64,000 bases of DNA, from the NCBI RefSeq assembly GCF_021462225.1, contig NC_061797.1:37846147-37910146 (forward strand). Reading direction: 5' to 3'. Under the pieces are notes generated by a model that ran no database searches, was not told the DNA's origin, and saw only the letters and a program-made list of their open reading frames with translations. The DNA comes from Girardinichthys multiradiatus (lineage: Eukaryota > Chordata > Actinopteri > Cyprinodontiformes > Goodeidae). Numbering within the stretch: position 1 is the stretch's first letter; every line of letters begins with the position of its first letter. Shown here in pieces: positions 54,331 to 64,000 of this stretch. Position numbers and translations under genes: made by a program.

Positions 54331-55940
54331 CAGGTCCTTCTCAAAATATTAGCATATTGTGATAAAGTTCATTATTTTCCATAATGTAATGATGAAAATT
54401 TAACATTCATATATTTTAGATTCATTGCACACTAACTGAAATATTTCAGGTCTTTTATTGTCTTAATACGGATGATTTTGGCATACAGCTCATGAAAACC
54501 CAAAATTCCTATCTCACAAAATTAGCATATCATTAAAAGGGTCTCTAAACGAGCTATGAACCTAATCATCTGAATCAACGAGTTAACTCTAAACACCTGC
54601 AAAAGATTCCTGAGGCCTTTAAAACTCCCAGCCTGGTTCATCACTCAAAACCCCAATCATGGGTAAGACTGCCGACCTGACTGCTGTCCAGAAGGCCACT
54701 ATTGACACCCTCAAGCAAGAGGGTAAGACACAGAAAGACATTTCTGAACAAATAGGCTGTTCCCAGAGTGCTGTATCAAGGCACCTCAGTGGGAAGTCTG
54801 TGGGAAGGAAAAAGTGTGGCAGAAAACGCTGCACAACGAGAAGAGGTGACCGGATCCTGAGGAAGATTGTGGAGAAGGGCCGATTCCAGACCTTGGGGGA
54901 CCTGCGGAAGCAGTGGACTGAGTCTGGAGTAGAAACATCCAGAGCCACCATGCACAGGCGTGTGCAGGAAATGGGCTACAGGTGCCGCATTCCCCAGGTC
55001 AAGCCACTTTTGAACCAGAAACAGCGGCAGAAGCGCCTGACCTGGGCTACAGAGAAGCAGCACTGGACTGTTGCTCAGTGGTCCAAAGTACTTTTTTCGG
55101 ATGAAAGCAAATTCTGCATGTCATTCGGAAATCAAGGTGCCAGAGTCTGGAGGAAGACTGGGGAGAAGGAAATGCCAAAATGCCAGAAGTCCAGTGTCAA
55201 GTACCCACAGTCAGTGATGGTCTGGGGTGCCGTGTCAGCTGCTGGTGTTGGTCCACTGTGTTTTATCAAGGGCAGGGTCAATGCAGCTAGCTATCAGGAG
55301 ATTTTGGAGCACTTCATGCTTCCAACTGCTGAAAAGCTTTATGGAGATGAAGATTTCATTTTTCAGCACAACCTGGCACCTGCTCACAGTGCCAAAACCA
55401 CTGGTAAATGGTTTACTGACCATGGTATCACTGTGCTCAATTGGCCTGCCAACTCTCCTGACCTGAACTCCATAGAGAATCTGTGGGATATTGTGAAGAG
55501 AACGTTGAGAGACTCAAGACCCAACACTCTGGATGAGCTAAAGGCCGCTATCGAAGCATCCTGGGCCTCCATAAGACCTCAGCAGTGCCACAGGCTGATT
55601 GCCTCCATGCCACGCCGCATTGAAGCAGTCATTTCTGCCAAAGGATTCCTGACCAAGTATTGAGTGCATAACTGTACATGATTATTTGAAGGTTGACGGT
55701 TTTTGTATTAAAAACACTTTTCTTTTATTGGTCGGATGAAATATGCTAATTTTGTGAGATAGGAATTTTGGGTTTTCATGAGCTGTATGCCACAATCATC
55801 CGTATTAAGACAATAAAAGACCTGAAATATTTCAGTTAGTGTGCAATGAATCTAAAATATATGAATGTAAAATTTTCATCATGACATTATGGAAGATAAT
55901 GAACTTTATCACAATATGCTAATATTTTGAGAAGGACCTG
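54331..55940 (+). mobile_element. Tc1 transposon, CAGGTCC family, copy E
   Basis: A full-length 1610-bp element. Its left end follows a TA (54329-54330) within the 3' arm of copy F. The right end GAAGGACCTG is followed by CTTTGC, not TA and not the rest of copy F, so the right junction has been altered by a later deletion. Confidence 0.94.
54659..55663 (+). CDS. Tc1 transposase, full-length with D238N (copy E)
   Basis: A 334-codon frame with the usual start ([11 protein letters not shown]), DNA-binding region, SDESKF with Asp148 and NSIENLW with Glu273. The second catalytic Asp is replaced by Asn (QHNLAPAHSA, codon AAC at 55370-55372), a G-to-A change at a CpG. Pro271 in NPIE is also Ser. 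In DDE transposases a D-to-N change at a metal ligand normally abolishes cleavage, so this protein is expected to bind DNA without cutting it. Other private changes: E28D and V98M. Confidence 0.93.
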   Translation: MGKTADLTAVQKATIDTLKQEGKTQKDISEQIGCSQSAVSRHLSGKSVGRKKCGRKRCTTRRGDRILRKIVEKGRFQTLGDLRKQWTESGVETSRATMHRRVQEMGYRCRIPQVKPLLNQKQRQKRLTWATEKQHWTVAQWSKVLFSDESKFCMSFGNQGARVWRKTGEKEMPKCQKSSVKYPQSVMVWGAVSAAGVGPLCFIKGRVNAASYQEILEHFMLPTAEKLYGDEDFIFQHNLAPAHSAKTTGKWFTDHGITVLNWPANSPDLNSIENLWDIVKRTLRDSRPNTLDELKAAIEASWASIRPQQCHRLIASMPRRIEAVISAKGFLTKY

Positions 55941-56038
55941 CTTTGCAATTCTGCTTTAGCATCATTTTTATCTCATCAATGAGAATACACTTGAGAAAAC
56001 AAAAAAAAACAAGCCAAGGCAAACTGCAGTTTCAGTGA

Positions 56039-56044
56039 TTTATT
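56039..56044 (-). terminator. larp6 polyadenylation signal candidate
   Basis: The plus strand reads TTTATT, giving AATAAA on the minus strand about 790 bp after the larp6 stop. The interval 56045-56834 is the likely 3' UTR; it has A/T runs but no other feature that I recognise. Confidence 0.5.
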
Positions 56045-56834
56045 TGTACAGTAGGAATTTTAGTGTACAAATACCCCAGCTCTGATGTGAGGCAAAAGGA
56101 AACACCCCAAAACCATAAGAGCATCCATTCTTCCTGACCTGGATCTCCCTCAAAACCACACTGTCTGTTTAGACTGGTAAACAAAACCAACAAAAAAGCT
56201 AAAATAAAAATAAATAAAGCAGCTGCCTGCCAGACACATGCAGGGCAGGAGAACCCTACAAACTGCCAAAGGATGCTGAACATAAAAAAAAAAAAAAAAT
56301 TAAACTGAACCAAACCAAAAAAAGTGTGATGTTTACCGGTTATGGCAGTGGAGCTGGTGTGGCCTTAATTGAAACAGCATGTGAAAACAGAATTTATGCT
56401 TGACGAATACAGAAAAGGCATATGGTGATATGAGTCCATGTGCCAATATGCCACTTAAACATCCAAATGTCAGCCACAGACATGAGAGTTTACCATGAAA
56501 AAAGCAGAAAAAAAAAAAGTGGTATTCTCTCTTTAGCACACCTTGAGTAGAACGAGTTTTGAGAAAAATGGAGGCAACATGGTCCCATTCAGCAGCAACT
56601 AATTTTCTCTCAAATCCATAATCCGTTTACATTCACTTAATTTCCATTGGTAACCCCCTAATGTTACCATGGTAACACAAAATGTCATATAAAAATATAA
56701 ACAGACTGAAAACTGACACACTCAACAAAAATATATCTACACAGTCTCAAATGTAGGAGGGGGTGAGCAACAGGGCCAGGAACCTCACATTTTATTTCTG
56801 GGGGATATGGAACACATCACCATGTGCCACGTTA

Positions 56835-59800
56835 TCAAGTCTGTGTGGCGGCAGTCTTTCCCCTCTCGGCAACAGTGACACCATGAAAGCCCCGGGTTCC
56901 ATCAGGACCCCTTGGCAGCCTCATTACTCCTGGTGGCAGCCCATCGGCATTCTGGATTTTTCTGCCCAGCATGGGGCTGCCGACCGGACTGCTCTCCTGA
57001 GATGCCACCTGCTTGCGCCGCTGAACCCATGGGCTCCCTGAAGGGGTCAGGCTACTGTCTGAGGAGTAGTCTGCCCACCGGCGCCCAGCCTCAGGGCTCA
57101 GCCTGCCATCACTAGCCAAGGGAGACTTGTGGGAGTGAAGAGCTTTGCGCTGAGAACAAGGGCTGGCTCGGGGGCTAGACCAGGGGCTGTTGCGAGGGGA
57201 TATACCAGGACTTAGGTGATTGTTCTGGAAGCTGATGCCAGCAGTGGTGGGGCTTAGCTTGTTGCAGGATTGGGACTTTCTAGCCAGCCTGGGTGATGTG
57301 GGGGTGCTTTCTGTCTCTGAAGAACTGCATGCAGAGTCATCCCCGTGATACTGAAGCTCTCGGACTCTGCTGTTCAGAGAGCGACTTTTGCGCATTCCCC
57401 CCTCCTCGCGAGGTCGCTCTTTGGGTACCTTCTTCTTCGGTGGCTTTGTTCCAATCAGGACCACTTTCAGCCCCAGCGAACTGGTTCCTCTGTCCTCACC
57501 ACCAACAGCTTCATTGGCTTTAACAGCAGCCTCCACCTCCTCAAACTCCACAATGGCACACTCCTCATTGCCCAGCTGAGCGTAGCGCCCACTCAGCCTC
57601 TTGAGGTCTGCTGGCAGGTCCTTCCCTGGCTTTAGGACTCTGACTGAGGCAATGGCACCATATGTCCCAAATGCTTTGAGCAGCAGCTTCATCAGCTGCT
57701 CCTGCTGTGTTGCTCCTCCCTCAGTGGTTCCATTATCCTTAGTGAGAGCTGCCAGTTCAGGCCACTTCTGCATGTCGCTTAGCAGTAACATGCGGCTGGG
57801 CAACGATTCGCTGGCAAACACTGGTACCGCAGATTTTCGGCGCACCTTACGCCCCTCATCATTCAGCTCAAGGATCTTTGAGTGTTTTAGTGCATAGGCA
57901 GTTGTTCTCCAGTCACGAGTCAAGTGTTTCACCTGGAATGAGAAACTTTATTTCAGCAAGATCACACAGCCTTTGAGAAGGCCATTTTGAGTTTTAAAAT
58001 GGATCCAATAACATAAGCCAAGGTTGCATTTCAAACAACTAAAACCAACATTTTTCATAAGTACAGATTTCCTGAATTGTAAAGTTAATGGCCCAGACTT
58101 GGTCATCTTTATACCTTAAGAATTGTTGACCTGACAGTTCAATTCTTGTTCACTCCAAATTAGCCGTGTTTAGCCTGGTTAGATATTCTGTCATAAAAAG
58201 ATGTAAACAATTACAAGCCAACAAATGCATGAGCTGAAAGTAGCACCTGCTGTTGTGAATCAATGTGAGATCATTTAAAAAAAAAACAAAAAAAAAAAAC
58301 AGCTAGTCATGCTGACACTAGAGACATCCAGTCATGCAGTGAGCCTATTTGTCACAGGGAAATACAAACAGGAAAATATTCTTTAATAACGCTTTTATAA
58401 ATGTTACAAATACAAGATTATGGTTTGATCTTTTATTCTGCCTATAAGAAGCTTGAAAACAAAATGTTGATAACATGTACACAAATAGCCTGCAGTGGGG
58501 TATTTAGCATGTTAAATGTAGTCAGTAATTATAGCCTTGTTAGCAATCTACTTTTGTGGTTTGCCAGTTCAAACTATTGTTTTACTGTGTTTGCACCCAA
58601 GACACTTGCAGTCATGGTTACCTTTTTGAATGAGGTGAGCAACTTGACGCTAACAAACCCAAGTTTATTGCGTCTGACGTGTTTGAGCAGGAAGGCATCG
58701 TGCTCCAGGTTCTCATCCGACAGGTAGTATTCAATCTGAGCAACCAGCTTTTGGATGAGCTCCGTATCTGGGGGCTGCCAGCTCTCCTCCTCCAACTCCC
58801 CCCCACTGGTGCCTCCACCACTGTGTGGGAAGAGAACATGGATCACAGTCAGAGACTAGCTGAGCAGTGAGAAATCTAAATGCTTCATGTTTAAAACCAA
58901 GCACCAACACTGCAATGTTTGCATGTTTTTGCTACTTTCATTAAGACAATAAGCCAGAGGTTTTCAACAGGCTCACAGAGATGCAGCCTCCTCCAGACAC
59001 TTCTCTATAAATCACAAATCACTCCTTGCTTCCCCACCTACTTTCGGATTTTTCCTTACAGCCGTCAACAAGCTCAGTGCCAAACCTCGTGTCCAAATCA
59101 GCCATGAAACTGCCAAGGCCTATCCATCTGAAAGGCGCAGAGTCACAGACTCTCTCTCCTACAAAGAATATGGTGGCTCATTACACCAACCTTACACAAT
59201 TTTTAAAAAAGCAACATTAACATCCTTAATTTCTTCATCTCTTAAAACATCTGTTGCATTTCCAACTTTAATAGAAACTTAGCAGACCCTGTCCCTGTCA
59301 ACTAAAATCATCATCATCCTAATCTACCTTTACTACCAAAAATCTTAAACTTCACAGATTAAGTGTCACCTTAATGATCTGTTTGAGCAGTTAGTTTGAT
59401 TTTTACCTGCGGAACAGTACAGAAACCTCCCTGGTCAAATAAATCCTAAATGATCCGATAGCCGGCTCTGTACCATACTTGTGCTTCTAGATCTAAATTC
59501 TGCATTCATATGATCTCATAATATTCTAACAAGGAGATTAGAATACAGTTTTCTCTCATGGCTGGTTTAAATCAAACCCATCATATTGTAATCAGTAGGT
59601 ACAGTCAAGATATTTCAACTCACAATCCATATTGGTTCTCAACAGTGTTCCCGAGGGGTATCTTAGCTCCCCCTTTGGTTTATTATCAGTCTTATACCCA
59701 TGTCACATTGAGAAATGTGGGACTCATTTCATTTATGCTTTTGCACCCAGCTCTACATAGCTACAAAACCTGATGCCAATCTCCTACCTTATTTTCTCAT

Positions 59801-62800
59801 TAACTTGAATCAAGTCACAGATGCCTGCCAACATCATTAACTTAAACAGTAACAATTTAGGGGTTCAATTAGTAGGAACTAAATCAGTTTTTGTTTTTTT
59901 GAATCCTGACAATTCTTTTCTCCAAGTAAACATCTTGGGTGCAAATTTGGTAGCACCTTGAATTTTTAAAAAACAAATATATCACTCGGTGTTGTACTTT
60001 ACGTGACGTTTGACTACTACACTAATCATTACAGTCATTCTTTTACATGCTATGGTCACATCCATTATCTACTTTTGCAATTCTATTCTATTCTCCGACT
60101 TACAGTAGGGCCGAAAAGTATTTAGTCAGCCACTGATTGTGCAAGTTCTCCCACTTAAAAAGATAGTTTGTAATTTTCATCATAGGTACACTTCAACTAT
60201 GAGAAAAATTAGAAAAACAAAATTCAGGAAATCACATTGTTGGATTTTTAAAGAATTTATTTGTAAATTATGCTGGAAAAATAAGTATTTGGTCAATAAC
60301 AAAAGTTCAACTCAGTACTTTTTGCATAACCTTTGTTGGCAATGAGAGGTCAAATGTTTAGGAGAACTTGTAAATCAGTGGCTGACTAAATACTTTTTGG
60401 CCCCACTGTATCTTGGATCTACATATTTGATGCAAATCATTACTCCACAAATGCTGAGATCCTTAATTTCTTACTGTCCATCCTGCACACGTAGCTGCCA
60501 TAGGCTTCAGAGCATTCAGTCAAGTCACATTAGTAACATACCCTACTTTCAAAACCATTAATAAAATATTCATATATTAAAAAACACATTTAAACTTAAG
60601 GATTTCTTTTCTACTGTAGACTTAGCATTGTGTGAACTTGTACATTTTTGGTCAATTTAAATAGACATTTTGTCAATCATTTGAGAGTTATATAGTTTCA
60701 TTACACAGAGGGAAATATTTCAAGCCTTTATTTCTTGTAATTTTGATGATTATGGTTTACAAATAATGAAATCCAACATTTAGTGTCTCAGAAAATTAGA
60801 TTACATAAGTATTATTGGAAGAACAATATTTAAAAACCGAAATTGCAATCATGTTCATTTCTATGCCCTCCTTTTGCATCATATACTGCATTAATATGGT
60901 GTGGCATAGAGGCGACCAGACGGTCGTACTGCTAAAGTACCTCGTCTTCCTCTTGACATTACACCATGTATTCTCCATGAGGTTTGAATCAGGGCAGTTT
61001 AATGGCCAATCGAGCACAGTAACCAAATTTTGGTACCTTTTGCAGTGTTGGAAGATCTCCATAAAGCTCATCAGCAAAAGGAAGCATGAAATGTTCTAAA
61101 ACCTCCTGGTAGATGGCTGCATTGACTGTGGACTTAAGCTCAAAACCAGCATTTGACATGGCACCCCATATCTTCACTGACTGGAAACTTTATACTGGAC
61201 TTCAAGGAATGCAGATTTTGTGCCTTGCCACCATCTCCAGGCTCTGGGACCTTGATTTTCAAATGAAATGCAGAAGTTACTTCCATCTGAAAGAACAACT
61301 TTGGACCACTGAGCAGCAGTCCAGTTTTTCTCTTTAGCCAAGTTAAGATACTTCTGAAGTCTTTTCTGGATAAGGAATGGCTTGCCATGAGGAATGCAAC
61401 ATTTGTAGCCCACGTGAGTGATTCATCTGTGCATAGTGGTTCTTGATGTGCCAACTCCAGCTTCAGTACACAATTTAAGGCTCCCTGAAAATCTTGAATT
61501 AATCCTCTGAAAGCTGTGGTTTGGCCCACTGCTAGGGCATCTTTTCGTACCACACTTTGTCCTTCCACTTAACTTTTTATGACTATGCCTGGGTATGCCT
61601 GGTGAAAAACAAGCTTCTTTAGCCATGACTTTTGTGGCTTAACCTCAAAGGGTGTCAATGACTGTCTTCTAGACATCTGTCAAATCAACAGTCCTCCCCA
61701 GGATTGTGTAGGCCATAATACAACCATTACACAAACATTAAATGTTATTTTAAATAGGTGTTATTCTATATTCTAATTTTCAGAGACTGAATTCAAAATT
61801 CCAGCATGAAAAGGCCTGAAATATTTCACCCTACTTAAAATGGATCTACATAAAATTGACTTTCAATTTCTAAACTGAGTGACATTGAACTCTCATGATA
61901 TTCAGTTTTTTTTTTTATGTACCTGTACAATTACAGTCAGCCTACTATTATTCTTAAAACCATATCAGAATTCAGGGTTACCTGTCAAAACAGGACACAG
62001 AAAAACTGATATATGATTGTTCGTTTTTGTTTTTTTCTTCAATAGGTTAGCCTTTACTGATCGTCTCCTTACTGGTGTCAATCAGGTTGGTGCAGCTCAT
62101 CCAAAATGCTGCTGCCAGAGTCCTTGCAAATATCAAGAAACCAGTTATTGGTAAAAAAGGCTATGAATGGTCTTTTGCCTGAACATATTGCAGAGTTTCT
62201 TGTTGGGCATGAATCATGCAAACCCCTCAGCTCACAGCCCTAAAGAGAACAAGGTAATACATTTAGTTTCTATGCTCAGCAGCTCTAAAACAAACTTCCT
62301 GAAAACCAGGGATGTGCAGAAACTGTTGGCTCTTTTAAATCAGAACTGAAAGCAGTGCAGTATTCCCATAAAGGCCAACATGTGTTTTATCATCTGTTTT
62401 ATATTTAAAAGTTCCCATTACTTTTGAATGCAAGACTTAGGTTTCTTTATTATTCTTCCAATACACTGTTTGTCTTTAATTTTCTACAGTGCAAATGGTG
62501 CAATACCATTCAACTTGACTTGCCAATATGATCATCATGAGCTGGTTCTTCCATGGCCCCAAGCTGACCCACACCTGGCTGAGACTTTGAAGCAGTGTAC
62601 TCCTGTAGTTTTGCAGAGTGGAGTGAGGGACTGAATGAAATTTGTGCATGACTCATCACCTCCTCCCTCCCTCAGCTTTCTGGCAGGCTGACCACACAGC
62701 TACTTGGGGCCCACATCCACAGGACCTCGGATACAAAGCCTGGAGCATTTATAAGTCACGCACAAGATACACATGCAAATTAAACTCACATTTCTGATCA

Positions 62801-63716
62801 AACTGAAACAAAGACTGAAGAAATGCTGTAGTAATCAGTATAACATGATGCAAGTCTGCTTTCCAGAGTAACCTTACAATAAGGTGTCACTTGGAATAAA
62901 AAGCGACTGGAATAGGGCGCGACCCACTTTCACCTTTAGCCTGTCCACCATTGACTGACTCACTATTCGCGCTAGCAGAGTGGGGACCTTATAGACCAGA
63001 GGATAAATATAGCAAGCCATGACGCATGGGAATTAGATTAAAGCGAAGGCTGCTGTACTCAGCCAAACCCAGGTGTCTGTTTAACAATCCTGAAAATGCT
63101 CCCCACCCCGGCGAAGATAATATCCATCAAGTGCGGCTGAGGATACATACCCAGTGCTGCCAGAGTCTACCTTCTGTCTCAGCGTTGTTTTTGTCGTTTG
63201 GCTTGTTTTACTGTCAGATAATACACCTGTCGGAATGTCAGTTTTTTTTTTTTGTTTTGTTCTGCGTGCTTTTTTACTCCTACAGAACAGTGCCAGATTT
63301 ACTCATGTGCGGTCACTTCCCGGGTGCAGCTGATCAGCTCTTAATAAAGCCAGGAAAGACAAACATTTCACCTCCAACTCGAATGAGAGTATAGCTATTG
63401 GGGAACTTCACATGTTTGGATGAATTCTTACGATAGATAAACAAACAGCCAATAAAGTCGAAAAAAAGTCCTACCTTGATTTCTCGTGTCTTCCCAGCTC
63501 GTCCTCGCTGCAGCTGCCTCGGAGGCATTCAATATTAACGGAGCGCTCTTCCTCCGGCTCCTCGTCTTCTGCTGCCTGAATCGCCACAGTGATCGTTACC
63601 GTCCCAATCTCTTGCGAGTGTTGGTCCACGGTGATTACCTCATCGACGCTCTGGTCATCCGCATCCGAGACTCGCTCCGCCGGGTTCAGACCGGGGACCC
63701 CCATGGAACCGCTCAT
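56835..63716 (-). CDS. larp6: La-related protein 6, three exons
   Basis: LARP6 is an RNA-binding protein that recognises the 5' stem-loop of type I collagen mRNAs and controls their translation. Exons: 63716-63475, 58820-58622 and 57932-56835, all GT-AG and in phase, 512 codons (human protein is slightly shorter). The N-terminus is acidic (EDEEPEEERS). The La motif spans about 85-165 (LIQKLVAQIEYYLSDENLEH, LLKHVRRNKLGFVSVKLL, HLTRDWRTTAYAL). The RRM-like domain follows to about 290 (LLKAFGTYGAIASVRVLKPG, ECAIVEFEEVEAA). A serine-rich tail follows (NSPWSSPRASP, DYSSDSSLTPSGSPWVQRR) and then the LARP6 signature PPGVMRLPRGPDGTRGFHG. Which fish paralogue (a or b) is not decided. Intron 1 (about 4.7 kb) holds L2, MITE and Tc1 remnants. 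Complete. Confidence 0.96.
57933..58621. other. larp6 intron 2, nothing recognised
   Basis: The intron between larp6 exons 2 and 3 contains A-runs and no recognisable repeat or coding block. Confidence 0.4.
59550..60095 (+). mobile_element. Decayed L2-type reverse transcriptase piece (larp6 intron 1)
   Basis: Broken frames resemble the L2 order: RGILAPPLVYYQSYTHV near 59655, corresponding to [15 protein letters not shown], then a CTQLYIATKPDANL-like stretch near 59745, and a SFLQVNILGANL-like stretch near 59920. It is very old and cannot encode protein. The stretch 58821-59549 before it shows nothing recognisable. Confidence 0.55.
60103..60408. mobile_element. Tc1-type MITE with CAGTGGGGC ends (larp6 intron 1)
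   Basis: A 306-bp element flanked by TA on both sides (60101-60102 and 60409-60410). Left end CAGTAGGGCCGAAAAGTATT, right end inverse CAGTGGGGCCAAAAAGTATT. The inverse match continues through TTAGTCAGCCACTGATT and weakly beyond. It has no coding capacity and would depend on a transposase supplied elsewhere. Confidence 0.9.
60630..61890 (-). mobile_element. Decayed Tc1 transposon (larp6 intron 1)
   Basis: Minus-strand frames between 61626 and 60796 give broken Tc1 transposase pieces: VVLSDGSNFCISFENQGPRAW (altered first catalytic region), AAIYQEVLEHFMLPFADELYGD and VLDWPLNCPDSNLMENTW, in which the DLNPIE block is changed. Outer stretches near 60700-60800 and 61760-61860 look like paired arms (CTCAGAAAATTAGATTAC and its rough inverse). 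It is related to, but clearly older than, the CAGGTCC copies. Confidence 0.75.
62040..62410 (+). mobile_element. Decayed L2-type LINE C-terminal piece (larp6 intron 1)
   Basis: QLIQNAAARVLANIKK (near 62090-62145) and a LPENQGCAETVGSFKSELKA-like stretch (near 62295-62355) are the L2 C-terminal signatures. The intervening sequence has lost its frame. Confidence 0.7.
62640..63474. other. larp6 intron 1, exon-1-proximal part
   Basis: No repeat or exon was recognised here. GC content rises towards exon 1, consistent with a promoter-proximal CpG-rich region. Confidence 0.4.
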
Positions 63717-63881
63717 GTTGCTCCACTGGGTCCAGGCGGCTACGCCGGGTCCCTCCCAGTCCTGGGTAGTAGCAGCAGTAGCGGCGCCTGCTCCCTGGAA
63801 GCTTCTAATCTGTCTCGGCTCAAAGACGCGGGCAGGACACGGAATGCGCAAAGCTGTTCGACGCTTCTTCGGACACCAACG
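63717..63881. promoter_or_regulatory. Bidirectional promoter candidate between larp6 and the right-edge gene
   Basis: Only 165 bp separate the larp6 ATG (minus) from an ATG with good context on the plus strand. The stretch is GC- and CpG-rich and has no TATA box. The plus-strand start lies in AACGATGGCGGAG, a YY1-like site. Divergent start codons so close together suggest overlapping 5' UTRs or one shared CpG-island promoter. Confidence 0.4.
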
Positions 63882-64000
63882 ATGGCGGAGAACGACCCAG
63901 GGGGCTCCAAAGACACGCTCCACGGCTCGCCAGAGAGCCCCGATCCAGATCCGAGCCTTTGGAGGGCCCTGAGGAGCAGTGGGGCTTGTAGCGGCCAGCG
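63882..64000 (+). CDS. N-terminus of an unrecognised gene, cut by the window edge
   Basis: An ATG in strong context (ACGATGGCG) opens a frame that stays open for 39 codons to the end of the window. It starts MAENDPGGSKDTLHGSPESP and continues with an acidic, proline- and serine-rich stretch. No domain can be seen and I do not recognise the protein. Whether it is a true divergent gene or a chance frame in the CpG-rich larp6 5' region cannot be settled here. The start context and divergent layout favour a gene. Confidence 0.4.
   Translation, partial: MAENDPGGSKDTLHGSPESPDPDPSLWRALRSSGACSGQ

Noticed and set aside
57293..57897. Several plus-strand frames of 60-98 codons.
   Set aside because: They are shadows of larp6 exon 3 on the opposite strand.
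63471..63923. A longer larp6 start with an extra 69 codons (from 63923).
   Set aside because: The added residues have no counterpart in the family as I know it, and they overlap the divergent plus-strand start. The ATG at 63716 begins an acidic N-terminus typical of LARP6.
1..64000. CRISPR array, bacterial operon, phage or plasmid features.
   Set aside because: No regularly spaced short repeats, ribosome-binding-site operons or prokaryotic genes are present. All repeated units here are transposons or microsatellites.

Overview
This window is vertebrate nuclear DNA, almost certainly from a teleost fish. It has GT-AG spliced genes whose exon translations match vertebrate ULK3, TARS3 (TARSL2), TM2D3 and LARP6, set among fish-type repeats: many Tc1 transposons, L2, Rex1/CR1 and I-clade LINEs, and a retroviral-type solo LTR. 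Nothing looks bacterial or plasmid-like, and I see no CRISPR array, tRNA or rRNA gene.

Layout. 1-3.3 kb: two decayed Rex1/CR1-like LINE pieces, apparently inside a ULK3 intron. 3.9-7.8 kb (minus): the first five coding exons of ulk3, with the rest off the left edge. 8.4-17.0 kb: one I-clade LINE (minus) flanked by an 11-bp target duplication, later hit by two Tc1 copies and one LTR element that is now a solo LTR. 18.8-35.0 kb (plus): a complete 19-exon tars3 gene (about 814 codons), with repeats in its introns including a Tc1 copy in intron 12. 35.5-37.1 kb: a different Tc1 family. 38.5-46.3 kb (plus): complete six-exon tm2d3 with two more Tc1 families in introns 2 and 4. 46.3-56.0 kb: an intergenic block with a repeat-poor stretch (about 47.9-49.0 kb), further Tc1 copies and a LINE/Tc1 chimera. 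56.0-63.7 kb (minus): complete three-exon larp6. 63.9 kb to the end (plus): the first codons of an unrecognised gene that diverges from larp6.

The host genes are not an operon. They are neighbours that, from memory, all have human counterparts on chromosome 15q, so this is probably a rearranged 15q-like synteny block. ULK3 is a signalling and autophagy kinase, TARS3 charges tRNA-Thr, TM2D3 is a small membrane protein linked to Notch and amyloid biology, and LARP6 binds collagen mRNAs.

The most informative feature is the Tc1 population. One family (ends CAGGTCCTTCTC) has six copies at different stages of decay. Only copy A (10.9-12.4 kb) keeps a full reading frame with the D-D-E triad, but its 5' terminal repeat has collapsed. 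Copy E has an open frame with the second catalytic Asp changed to Asn. Copy D looks open but has about 69 residues read in the wrong frame. Copies B, C and D share the same one-base deletion, which suggests a dead lineage mobilised in trans. At least seven further Tc1-type families are present as degraded copies. I found no clear undescribed system; the findings concern transposon stratigraphy, splice-site proximity and unusual splice signals.
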